Shown here: positions 54,752 to 62,610 of the stretch, one piece after another | Layout of the letters: each line of letters starts with the position of its first letter | Numbering within the stretch: position 1 is the stretch's first letter | Origin: Planotetraspora mira | GTDB lineage: Bacteria > Actinomycetota > Actinomycetes > Streptosporangiales > Streptosporangiaceae | Reading direction: 5' to 3' | NCBI RefSeq assembly: GCF_016863275.1 | Contig: NZ_BOOO01000008.1 | Location: forward strand, 186,001 to 250,000 | DNA length: 64,000 nt | The notes under the pieces: model-generated | What the model was told of the DNA's origin: nothing | Database searches by the model: none | What the model saw: the letters and a program-made list of their open reading frames with translations, nothing else | Made by a program: the position numbers and the translations under genes

Positions 54752-55206
54752 GTGGTCACCCGCCGGGGCTGCTCGTCCCAGATGCGGCCGTCCAGCACCC
54801 GGCCCGCCGCCTTCTTGCCCCACCTGCGGATCGGCTCCATCCCGTCAGATAGCGCCACCCGCTCGAGGGACCACGGCTTGTGGCCGATCTCGTGGATGTG
54901 CCACATGGTCCGGCCGTCCTTGACGTAGTAGTTGCCGGTGTGGACGTGGGTCGCGCCGGCGGCCTCCGACTGCTTCTTCGCCTCGGCGAGTTCGGCGTCG
55001 GTGCCCTGCCAGCCCACCTTCGGGTCGCAGACGCGGACGACGAACGGTGCCGGCCCCCATTCCCCCCATTGTTTGAAATGAAAAGGCACCTGGGCGGCGA
55101 CGGCCTGGTCCCGGAGAGACCGCGCCCAGGCGGGGTGCATCGGGCGGGCGTCGGGGCCTGATTCGCCTCCGACGATGACCCAGTCGATGGGTTGCACCTG
55201 GCGTCT
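54748..55206 (-). pseudogene. phage Gp37/Gp68 (DUF5131) C-terminal part
   Basis: IDWVIVGGESGPDARPMHPAW, SLRDQAVAAQVPFHFKQWGEWGP and a C-terminal MEPIRRWGKKAAGRVLDGR are the family's C-terminal half. The N-terminal half with the Fe-S Cys motif is absent; upstream the frame breaks near 55206 into another fragment. Confidence 0.8.
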
Positions 55207-55421
55207 GGTCGCAGGCCGAACGACGTGTAGGCGAACGTGCCCTCGTCGTCCAGGATGAGGCGGCCGATGTTGTTCCAGGCGTGGACGTACCGCCCGGTCG
55301 CCTGGGGTGCCTTGGACTGGAATCCGTCGTCCATGGTGATGGTGACCCCGTACGGTGGGGCGCCCTGCTCGCGCATGTTGCGCAGCCAGCCGCACGGCCC
55401 GCGGCCCCACCGCTCGGACAA
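55190..55421 (-). pseudogene. unrecognised phage-type gene fragment
   Basis: A minus-strand frame reads MSERWGRGPCGWLRNMREQG, TITMDDGFQSKAPQATGRYV and FAYTSFGLRPDARCNP before breaking into the DUF5131 frame. Codon pattern supports coding. Not recognised. Confidence 0.45.
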
Positions 55422-55921
55422 CGAACTCGCCGACAGCCTCGCTACCCGCGGCCGTCAGGAGGCCCTGCAGCTGCGGACCAGCGTCGACACCGGGCCCCCA
55501 CCGCCCCTCGACATCGGCGGCGACCACCAGACCAACGCGAAGTCCCAGGAACCCCTATGGACTTCGTAGATCCGCCTCCGAGCCGCAGCATTCCGGGGAC
55601 GCTCACCTAGGCTTCGGCGCCAACTGCCGTGGAGAACTATGGAGCTGCCGTGACCGCCCTTCGTCTGCTTGTCAGTGAGTAACGTAGCTGCCCGACTCCG
55701 CCGTTGCGGGACACGCACGGGATGATCATGTAATACACGACAGGTGTATGGCGCGTCCCCGAAGCTCAGGCCGTAAGGGCCAGATGTGTGACCAGCGCTC
55801 TCCTAAAGCGGGCGCCGCAAGTTCGCAGCCTGTCAGGCGGTAGACCTTGACCTAGTCTCTTTCACCTCCGCTTGGTTCCACGGCGCGGAGATCAAGCATC
55901 ACCAGAGCTCCTATCGCCACT
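55422..55921. other. gene-poor region with repeat copy B
   Basis: 500 bases without a convincing gene. Contains the second tRNA-like repeat (55708-55830) and a perfect ATACAC/GTGTAT inverted repeat at about 55733-55749. Confidence 0.5.
55708..55830 (+). repeat. tRNA-like direct repeat, copy B
   Basis: GGGACACGCACGGGATGATCA, then 74 bases on AGCGCTCTCCTAAAGCGGGCGC followed by GCAAGTTCGCAGCCTGT, like the anticodon arm (loop CTCCTAA, anticodon CCT, Arg) and T arm of a tRNA. An AGCTCAGG D-arm-like block precedes. The acceptor arms do not pair, so it is not a working tRNA. Confidence 0.6.
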
Positions 55922-56134
55922 TCAGCGATCCGGGTCCATCGCTGATATCAGCTCGTGTGCGAGTGTGACGCGCGGTACCCCGACGCTGACCTTGGCCGCG
56001 CGAAGGACGAGGCCGCCGAACATGAAGCCGACCTCAGTCGGCCTACCGGCCATGACGTCGCGCGCCATCGAGGTGTAACTCGGCGTCGAAGGCGGTCCAG
56101 ACTCACGAGCCCGTTCGACGAACGTACGGATCAC
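55922..56134 (-). pseudogene. ketopantoate reductase C-terminal fragment
   Basis: About 60 recognisable codons: SYTSMARDVMAGRPTEVGFM and FGGLVLRAAKVSVGVPRVTL match the ApbA/PanE C-terminal helical domain (usually SMLQDV.AGRPTE). The N-terminal NADP domain is absent. Confidence 0.7.
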
Positions 56135-56166
56135 CTAAGGTCCTGGGATGCAGCGGCCCACGAAAC

Positions 56167-57777
56167 TCAGGGCTGGAGCATGAGGGATGCGCAGTGTTCG
56201 GCGATCATCATCGCGGGGGCGTTGGTGTTGCCTCCGGTGATGGACGGCATGATCGAGGCGTCGGCGACGCGCAGGCCCTCGACGCCGCGCACCCGAAGTT
56301 CCGGATCGACCACCGCCCGCTCGTCGGCACCCATCCGGCACGTGCCGACCGGGTGGTACACCGTCGTGGCGCGGTTCGGCACCTCGGCGGCCAGAGCGGA
56401 CCGGTCCGGGTAGGCGGGGCCGGGGGCGAGCTCGCCGGTCACATCGGCAGAGATGATCTTGTTGGCCATCACGTCGCGGACGAGATCCATCCCGTCCAGG
56501 AGCAGCCTGCGGTCGTCCGGCTCGGCGAGGTAGGCGGGGTCGATGACCGGCGCGGCCGTGGGGTCGGCGGAGGAGAGCCGGAGGGTGCCCCGGCTCTTGG
56601 GGTAGATCAGCGTGGCCAGGAGGGTGAGCGACGGGCGCGGGTCGACCTTGTGCCTGATGGGCGCGTCCTGGTTGGGGCCGGGGTACCCCCAGGGAAGGGC
56701 GTGGATCTGGATGTCGGGGACATCGCCGGAGGCCATGGAGCTGCGGACGAAGCCGACGGCCTCGAAGACGCTGCGGCTCACCCAGGTGGTGCCGCCGCGC
56801 AGCGTCTCCCTGATCAGTCCTGCGGCGAAGTACCGCGCGGTGCCGCTGTTGCGGGCCGACTTCATGAGATACGTCATCGGGACGAACATGTGGTCGTGCA
56901 GGTTGTCCCCGACCGGCAGGTCGGCGACGACCTCGATGCCGTGCTCGCGTAGGTGCGCGGCGGGGCCGACGCCTGAGAGCATGAGGAGCTGCGCCGAGCC
57001 GAATGTGCCGGCAGCGAGTATCACCTCCCGGGTCGCCCGGATCGTCCGGTGCCCTTCCTTGGTGATCACGTCCACCCCGGTGGCCCGGCCGTTCCTGAGC
57101 ACGACGCGAGTCACCAGGCAGCCTGTCTCGATCTTGAGGTTCGGCAGGCCGTGGCCGTCCAGGTACCCGACCGACGAGCTGTAACGCAGCCCGCGGTGGG
57201 CGCTTTGCTGGAAGAGCGAGGCGCCTTCCTGGTACTCGCCGTTGTAGTCGTCGTTCTTCATGACGCCCGCGGTGTCGGCGAGGGCCTCGATGAAGGCTTG
57301 CGAGGCCGGGGTGATGTCCTTGGCGCGGGTCACCTGGATCGGGCCGCCGGATCCGCGCAGGTCGGTGCCGCCGTCCTCCCAGTTCTCCATCCGCCTGAAG
57401 CTCGGCAGGACGTCGGCGTAGCTCCAGCCCTGGCAGCCCTCGGCCGCCCAGTCGTCGTAGTTCCGGCGGTGGCCGCGCACGAACACCATCCCGTTGATCG
57501 ACCCCGAGCCGCCGAGCACCCTCCCACGGGTCTGCGGGATTCTGCGGTCCAGCGCGGCGGCCTGCGGGCTGCTGTAGTAGCCCCAGTCCAGCCGCTTCTT
57601 CAGCTCGGGGATGTTGTGGAACACGGCGATCAGCCCGGGTTTGCGCACGAGCCTCGACCGGTCGGATCCGCCTGCTTCCAGCAGAATGACGCGGGCCCCG
57701 GTGTCGGCGAGCCGTCTGGCCAGCACACATCCGGCGCTCCCGGCCCCAACGATGACATAGTCGGCGGACTCATCCAT
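56167..57777 (-). CDS. GMC-family oxidoreductase (choline dehydrogenase-like)
   Basis: 536 residues. FAD-binding VIVGAGSAGCVLARRLAD at the N-terminus, GGSGSINGMVFVRGHRRNYDDW, second GMC signature GTFGSAQLLMLSGVGPAAHL and C-terminal active-site His in VYHPVGTCRMG and TNAPAMMIAEH (Asn/His pair). Oxidises an alcohol with FAD. Substrate unknown. It stands between two gene remnants and was probably brought in with them or spared by them. Confidence 0.95.
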   Translation of the reverse strand: MDESADYVIVGAGSAGCVLARRLADTGARVILLEAGGSDRSRLVRKPGLIAVFHNIPELKKRLDWGYYSSPQAAALDRRIPQTRGRVLGGSGSINGMVFVRGHRRNYDDWAAEGCQGWSYADVLPSFRRMENWEDGGTDLRGSGGPIQVTRAKDITPASQAFIEALADTAGVMKNDDYNGEYQEGASLFQQSAHRGLRYSSSVGYLDGHGLPNLKIETGCLVTRVVLRNGRATGVDVITKEGHRTIRATREVILAAGTFGSAQLLMLSGVGPAAHLREHGIEVVADLPVGDNLHDHMFVPMTYLMKSARNSGTARYFAAGLIRETLRGGTTWVSRSVFEAVGFVRSSMASGDVPDIQIHALPWGYPGPNQDAPIRHKVDPRPSLTLLATLIYPKSRGTLRLSSADPTAAPVIDPAYLAEPDDRRLLLDGMDLVRDVMANKIISADVTGELAPGPAYPDRSALAAEVPNRATTVYHPVGTCRMGADERAVVDPELRVRGVEGLRVADASIMPSITGGNTNAPAMMIAEHCASLMLQP

Positions 57778-57995
57778 GTGGCCCTCGCAAGCGACGATGA
57801 ACGACTACGACACCGCAGCCAGAGCGAATGTACTCCACAACCCAAACGCTTGGTCAAGATGCTGATCGTTATTGGAACGACGGTCTGCAGCGATTCCCAC
57901 TCCTTCTCGAAGGCTTGATTGACATAGGAATGCGCGAACTGGAGTACTCCCCTACCGAGTGCTGAATAGCCTGCCGTCTGTCGCTGTTCCTTGGG
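57778..57995. other. upstream region of the GMC gene
   Basis: Holds the presumed promoter; AT-richer than surroundings. No gene or repeat recognised. Confidence 0.3.
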
Positions 57996-58190
57996 CGCAC
58001 AATCCTGCGCGGTCCTCACGACTATGAGGCCTATTTCAACGAGCACCGTTCACACCGTGCGCTGAACCAGGCCAGGTCCGGCACTCCCTGTCCCCCTCGA
58101 CACCGGCATCACGGTCATCCGACGAGACCGGCTCGGCAGCCTGCTACACGAATACTCCCGGTCGCCTGAGGTGACACGAAAAACGGCACC
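57996..58190 (+). pseudogene. integrase/transposase C-terminal remnant
   Basis: Frame at 57996: HDYEAYFNEHRSHRALNQA, the C-terminus of an rve-type integrase core. After a frameshift, the frame at 58099 gives ITVIRRDRLGSLLHEYSRS, the usual actinobacterial ending (RRDRLGGLIHEY). The catalytic core is gone. Confidence 0.75.
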
Positions 58191-58214
58191 GACAGCCACC
58201 GGCCGACCGGCGGT

Positions 58215-59120
58215 TCATCCCTTGGTGGCACCCGCAAGCATGCCGGAGACCAGAGCGCGCTGCGAGAACAGGAAGAGGACCAGTACCGGCACGATGGCGA
58301 TGATGATCGCCAGTGCCAGTTCCGGGCTGGTGATGTTCAGGCCGGCACCGGCCACCGGGTTGAACGACGGGGTGGACGACAGCAACTGGTTCAGCCCCAC
58401 CTGGATCGGAAACTGGTCGCTGTTCGGCAACACCAGGTACGGGAGGAAGAAATTGTTCCAGTTGCCGACGAAGCTGAAGAACGCGACGAGCGCGGCGACC
58501 GGTTTCGCCAGCGGCAGCGCGATCCGGGTGAACAGCTGCCATTCCGAACATCCGTCGATGCGCGCCGCGGCCAGGATCTCCCTCGGCAGGGTCGTCGCGA
58601 AGTAGATGTACACCAGATAGACGCCGAAGGGGTAGAACGAGAACGGCAGGATGACTGACCAGATCGTGCCGATCAGCCCGAATTGGTTGAGCTCGAGGAA
58701 GATCGGCAGCACCAGGGTCGCCGTCGGCATGATCATGACCACTAGTGTGATTACGAGCAGGGTTTTCCGGCCCCGGAACTTCGTCAGCGCCAGCGCGTAT
58801 CCGGCGGGCACGCTGGTGGCCAGGGTGACAACGAGCGCCCCGATGGAGTAGACCGCGGAATTGCGCAGCCAGACCAACAGCGCGTGGTCCTGAAACGTGA
58901 TCAGGTGCCGCCAGGCCGCGCCGAGATTGGCCAGAGACCCGAAAGACAGCGGGTTGTCATGGATGAGCTCGTTCGCCGTCTTGGTCGGGGCGAGCAGCAG
59001 CCAGATGACCGGAACGATGAAGAACAGCAGCAGTGCCGCGAACAGCACGATCACGATGAGGTTCGGCACCAGGGTCGACTGGCGGCGCCGTGTCGCCGAC
59101 GCGTGAGAGGTGTTCGTCAT
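58215..59120 (-). CDS. carbohydrate ABC transporter permease (MalG type)
   Basis: 301 residues from ATG at 59120, overlapping the upstream permease stop as ATGA. Six helices; the EAA loop region reads EILAAARIDGCSEWQLFTRIALPLAKP. Last gene of the transport operon. No dedicated ATPase follows, so a shared MsiK-type ATPase probably drives it, as is usual in Actinobacteria. Confidence 0.95.
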   Translation of the reverse strand: MTNTSHASATRRRQSTLVPNLIVIVLFAALLLFFIVPVIWLLLAPTKTANELIHDNPLSFGSLANLGAAWRHLITFQDHALLVWLRNSAVYSIGALVVTLATSVPAGYALALTKFRGRKTLLVITLVVMIMPTATLVLPIFLELNQFGLIGTIWSVILPFSFYPFGVYLVYIYFATTLPREILAAARIDGCSEWQLFTRIALPLAKPVAALVAFFSFVGNWNNFFLPYLVLPNSDQFPIQVGLNQLLSSTPSFNPVAGAGLNITSPELALAIIIAIVPVLVLFLFSQRALVSGMLAGATKG

Positions 59121-60055
59121 GATTCGTCCACCTTGAACAGGTCGGAGCGGGTCACCAGCAGCGCGGCACAGATCAGCCCGAGCGCGAGCAGGAAGATCGA
59201 GATCGCGGCGGCGCCGTTGAAGTCGCCGTGCTGGAAGGCGTAGACGTAGGCCAGCTGGTTGGGTGACCATGTCGGGCTGACTCGGCCGAGGCTGGCGGTC
59301 TGAAGCATCTGCGGCTCGACGAACAGCTGTGTGCCGCCGGCGAACGCGAGGATCGCCATGTAGGCGATCCACTTGCGGATCATCGGGATCTGGATGTGCC
59401 ATGCGGTCTTCCACGGGCCGGCGCCGTCCGTCCGGGCCGCTTCCAAAACCTCGTCGGGGATGTTGTTGAGCGCGCCGTACATCACCACGATCCAGCCGCC
59501 GGCACCGGTCCAGAATGCGATCAGCACGAGGATCACCGGGAGATCGCCCGGCGACAGCACCGCCGCGAAGTCGGCGAAACCCAGGGAACGCAGCAGCCAC
59601 GACACCGGGCTGACCGCCGGGTCGAGCATGAACAGCCACACGAGCACGCTCGCCACGCCCGCGAGCGCGCCCGGCAGGTAATACAGGAAGCGGAAGATCG
59701 CCGAGAGTCTCGGTCTCATCCGGCTGCGCAGGACGATGGCGACGACGACTGTCAGCACCACCACCGACAGCAGCCACATCACCAGGTACAGCGAGATGTT
59801 GAGGAAGGCGGGCGCGAACCGGTAGTCCTGCGCCACCTTGATGAACTGGTTGAGCCCGGTGAACTGGCCGCGGTCGTTGGTCAGCGCCAGAAAGAACGCG
59901 TACACCGTGGGGAAGATCCCGAAGGCCAGCAGCAGGATCGCGTAGCCGGAGACGAACAGGTAGCCGGCCAGGCCGGCCCGTCGTCGCGTGGTGGCGCGAC
60001 GACGGACCGGCGTGACAGAGGACACTGCTTCATGTCCAGTGTTCAATGCGGTCAT
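59117..60055 (-). CDS. carbohydrate ABC transporter permease (MalF type)
   Basis: 312 residues from ATG at 60055, overlapping the binding-protein stop as ATGA. Six helices, with EAA loop EVLEAARTDGAGPWKTAWHIQIPM. Basic N-terminus TPVRRRATTRRRAG faces the cytoplasm. Partner of the MalG-type permease. Confidence 0.95.
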   Translation of the reverse strand: MTALNTGHEAVSSVTPVRRRATTRRRAGLAGYLFVSGYAILLLAFGIFPTVYAFFLALTNDRGQFTGLNQFIKVAQDYRFAPAFLNISLYLVMWLLSVVVLTVVVAIVLRSRMRPRLSAIFRFLYYLPGALAGVASVLVWLFMLDPAVSPVSWLLRSLGFADFAAVLSPGDLPVILVLIAFWTGAGGWIVVMYGALNNIPDEVLEAARTDGAGPWKTAWHIQIPMIRKWIAYMAILAFAGGTQLFVEPQMLQTASLGRVSPTWSPNQLAYVYAFQHGDFNGAAAISIFLLALGLICAALLVTRSDLFKVDES

Positions 60056-61440
60056 TTGGTAGCAATCGTGTATCCGACGGACTTCGCCTCGTCGGTGATC
60101 GCCGTCTGCCACTGCGGAAGCGTCTCGGTGAGGGTCTTGCCCTGGGTCAACGCCGGCAGTACGACGTTCGACCAGGCCGTGGCGTCGCTGAACTTGGTGT
60201 TCGACCAGCCGGTCCAGACGAGATCGGCCGCCTGCTCGAAGACGGCGCTGATGTCGGTCGCGAAGTACTTGCTGTTCGCGGGGTTGGCCAGCCACGCCTT
60301 GGCCGCCGGGACATAGGCGGGGTAGGTCGGCGCGTTCGCCTGGAAGTCATTGGATGTGGTGAGCCAGGTGGCCAGGTCGGTGGACGCCTTCAGGTTCTTG
60401 CTGTGCGAGGACACCATCCAGACCCCGCCGCCCACGTTGCCGGTGGCCGCGGTGGTCTCCCCTTCCCAGGTCAGCGGGGCCGCGGCGGCGATCTGTCCGG
60501 CCGGGACCTTGAAGGCCGCGTTGAACAGGTACTGCCCGTACCAGGACGGGCCGTTGGCCATCACCACCTTGCTGCCGCCAGGGTCCTTCGCGAAGCCCTG
60601 GCTGAAGAAGCCCTGCGTGGTCACCGCCTTGGCGGCGATCAGTTTGTCGAGCAGGGTCGCCATCCGGGTGCAGTTTCCGTCCGTCAGATCGACCTTGAGT
60701 GTGGCCGGGTCCTCCAGTTGAAACGCCGGGCACTGGCTCGACCAGAAGTAGGACTCTTGGGAGTTGGTGTCGCCGACGGCACCGACCAGGTACCCGGGGT
60801 GTTCCTTGGCGACCTGCTCCCCCAGCGCCTCGTACTGCTCCCAGGTGGTGGGCACCTGGTAGCCGAACTTGTCCATGAGCGTCTTGTTGTACCAGAGCAC
60901 GACCTGCGCGATGTCGTTGCGCAGGCAGTAGGTGTGCCCGTTGAACTGGCACGGTGCCAGCGAACCCTTGGCGAAGCCGTCGAGCGTCTGCTGTGGCACC
61001 AGGTTCGCATCCAGCGGGGCGGCGAAAGCCGTGGCGGACGGACTGGTCGGCTGGGAGGCCCACGTGACGTCCGTGGGGCTGCCGAACACGACGTCCGGCC
61101 AGCCGTTGCCGGTCCGGTCGAACAGTTGCACCTTGGTCTGCAGGTAGGTCGAACCGTTCGCGCTGCCGTCGTAGGTGACGATGTTCATCTTCACGTCGGG
61201 GTGCGACTTCTGGTACTGCTGCACGGCTGGAAGCCGGGTCGAGTCCGCCCATACCGTGATCTGCGATCCGGCGGTCTGCGCGGCGGGCTTGAAGGCGGCC
61301 GACGGGCTCGCCGTGGGGGTCGACTGTGTGGCGCTCGCGCAGCCGGCCAGCACCGTGGCTGCCGACAGCGACAGCAGTGCGAAGGCACTGCGCGACACCA
61401 GGCGCCGCATGCCTGGCTTCGCCGACTCGGGTGACTTCAT
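60052..61440 (-). CDS. extracellular sugar-binding lipoprotein
   Basis: 462 residues from ATG at 61440 with GGAAGG upstream. Lipobox VLAGC (Cys about 34). Family 1 solute-binding fold: QITVWADSTRLPAVQQYQKS, MNIVTYDGSANGSTYLQTKV, VLWYNKTLMDKFGYQVPTTW, and the aromatic-rich C-terminal lobe. Delivers an oligosaccharide or sugar acid to the two permeases. The enolase-superfamily gene upstream suggests an acid sugar. Confidence 0.95.
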   Translation of the reverse strand: MKSPESAKPGMRRLVSRSAFALLSLSAATVLAGCASATQSTPTASPSAAFKPAAQTAGSQITVWADSTRLPAVQQYQKSHPDVKMNIVTYDGSANGSTYLQTKVQLFDRTGNGWPDVVFGSPTDVTWASQPTSPSATAFAAPLDANLVPQQTLDGFAKGSLAPCQFNGHTYCLRNDIAQVVLWYNKTLMDKFGYQVPTTWEQYEALGEQVAKEHPGYLVGAVGDTNSQESYFWSSQCPAFQLEDPATLKVDLTDGNCTRMATLLDKLIAAKAVTTQGFFSQGFAKDPGGSKVVMANGPSWYGQYLFNAAFKVPAGQIAAAAPLTWEGETTAATGNVGGGVWMVSSHSKNLKASTDLATWLTTSNDFQANAPTYPAYVPAAKAWLANPANSKYFATDISAVFEQAADLVWTGWSNTKFSDATAWSNVVLPALTQGKTLTETLPQWQTAITDEAKSVGYTIATK

Positions 61441-61469
61441 GGATATGCCTTCCTGCATTTTAGGGGGGT

Positions 61470-62567
61470 TCAGGCGCCTGGCTCGACGAATTGTCGCAGC
61501 TCAGGTCCGTAGTCGAAGTGCGCGGGCAGGGAGATCCCCGGCCCCTGCGGGGCGTGCACCAACCCCGCCGCGTCGACGTGCCGCTCCCGCACCACGGTGC
61601 GGGACGTCACGAGCGATTCGTAGTAGGTGGTGTTCGAGATGGCCATGCAGAGGTGGTGGTTCGGGATGTCCGAACCGTGCACCTCCGCCCGGATCCGGTA
61701 CGCGTCGGCCAGGTGGGCCGTGCGCATCGCACCGGTGATGCCGCCCCGCAGGGTCGTGCTGGTGCGCACGCCGAACGTCGCCGCACCGGACTTGATGAAG
61801 TCGGCGGAGTTCATGTGTGCTCCGTCGGAGGTCTCTGCCACCAGCAGGGGAACGTCCGTCGCCTCGGCCAGTCGCTGGTATGCGGTGATGCTGAACTCGC
61901 GCATCGGCTCCTCGTACCAGAGGTAGTCGGCCTCGCTGAGGGCGCGGCCGAGCCGGATCGCATCCGGCAGGTCGAACCCGGCCGAGCCGTCGTACATGAG
62001 CGGCACGTCCGGGCCGACGTGCTCGCGCAGTGCGACGCACAGCGCCGCGTCCCGGGTGGCGTCGCCCCAGGCGTGCAGCTTGATGCCGTGGTATCCGAGG
62101 TCGAGGCACTGATCGGCGACGTCGAGGAACTCTTCGGTGGTGGCGAAGGTCGATGTCGACGCGTACGCCGGGATCTCCGTACGGAAGCCGCCGAGCACCT
62201 GCCAGGTGGGCTGTCCGCTCACCCGGCCGGCGAGGTCCCACAAGGCGATGTCGATCAGGCCGAGGGTGGGCAGCGGGAGCTCCTGGATCCGGTCCAGTTC
62301 CCACACCCGGTGCCACAGCCACTCGCGCTGGAATGGGTCCTGCCCGAGCAGCTCCTCCCGGAACACGCGGTCCACCAGGTCCTGCAACATCACCGCCGCA
62401 CCCGGGCGGGCGAACAGCGCGACTCCCTCCGCGCCCTCGTCGGTGCCGATGCGCAGGACCGCGCCCTCGCCCGCGGGGGCGCTGCCGCCCAGTCCGTGCC
62501 GCCACTGGAACGGAGGGTCTGCCGCCGGGACGTGGATCCGGTGGACCTCAACATGCGTGATCTTCAT
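61470..62567 (-). CDS. enolase-superfamily sugar acid dehydratase
   Basis: 365 residues. Mandelate-racemase-type barrel: K in GIKLHAWGDATRD (KxH), metal Asp in LMYDGSAGFD, Glu in WYEEPMREF, Glu in LLVAETSDGAH, and catalytic His in VHGSDIPNHHL. Probably dehydrates an aldonic or uronic acid. Precedes the transporter by 29 bases on the same strand. Confidence 0.93.
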   Translation of the reverse strand: MKITHVEVHRIHVPAADPPFQWRHGLGGSAPAGEGAVLRIGTDEGAEGVALFARPGAAVMLQDLVDRVFREELLGQDPFQREWLWHRVWELDRIQELPLPTLGLIDIALWDLAGRVSGQPTWQVLGGFRTEIPAYASTSTFATTEEFLDVADQCLDLGYHGIKLHAWGDATRDAALCVALREHVGPDVPLMYDGSAGFDLPDAIRLGRALSEADYLWYEEPMREFSITAYQRLAEATDVPLLVAETSDGAHMNSADFIKSGAATFGVRTSTTLRGGITGAMRTAHLADAYRIRAEVHGSDIPNHHLCMAISNTTYYESLVTSRTVVRERHVDAAGLVHAPQGPGISLPAHFDYGPELRQFVEPGA

Positions 62568-62610
62568 ACTGACTTTCTGTTCAGGGGGCGCCGTTCGCCC
62601 CGGGCCTGCT

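Noticed and set aside
55741-55840. functional tRNA-Arg(CCT)
   Set aside because: Anticodon and T arms are suggestive but acceptor strands do not pair and the D arm is irregular; treated as a tRNA-like remnant.
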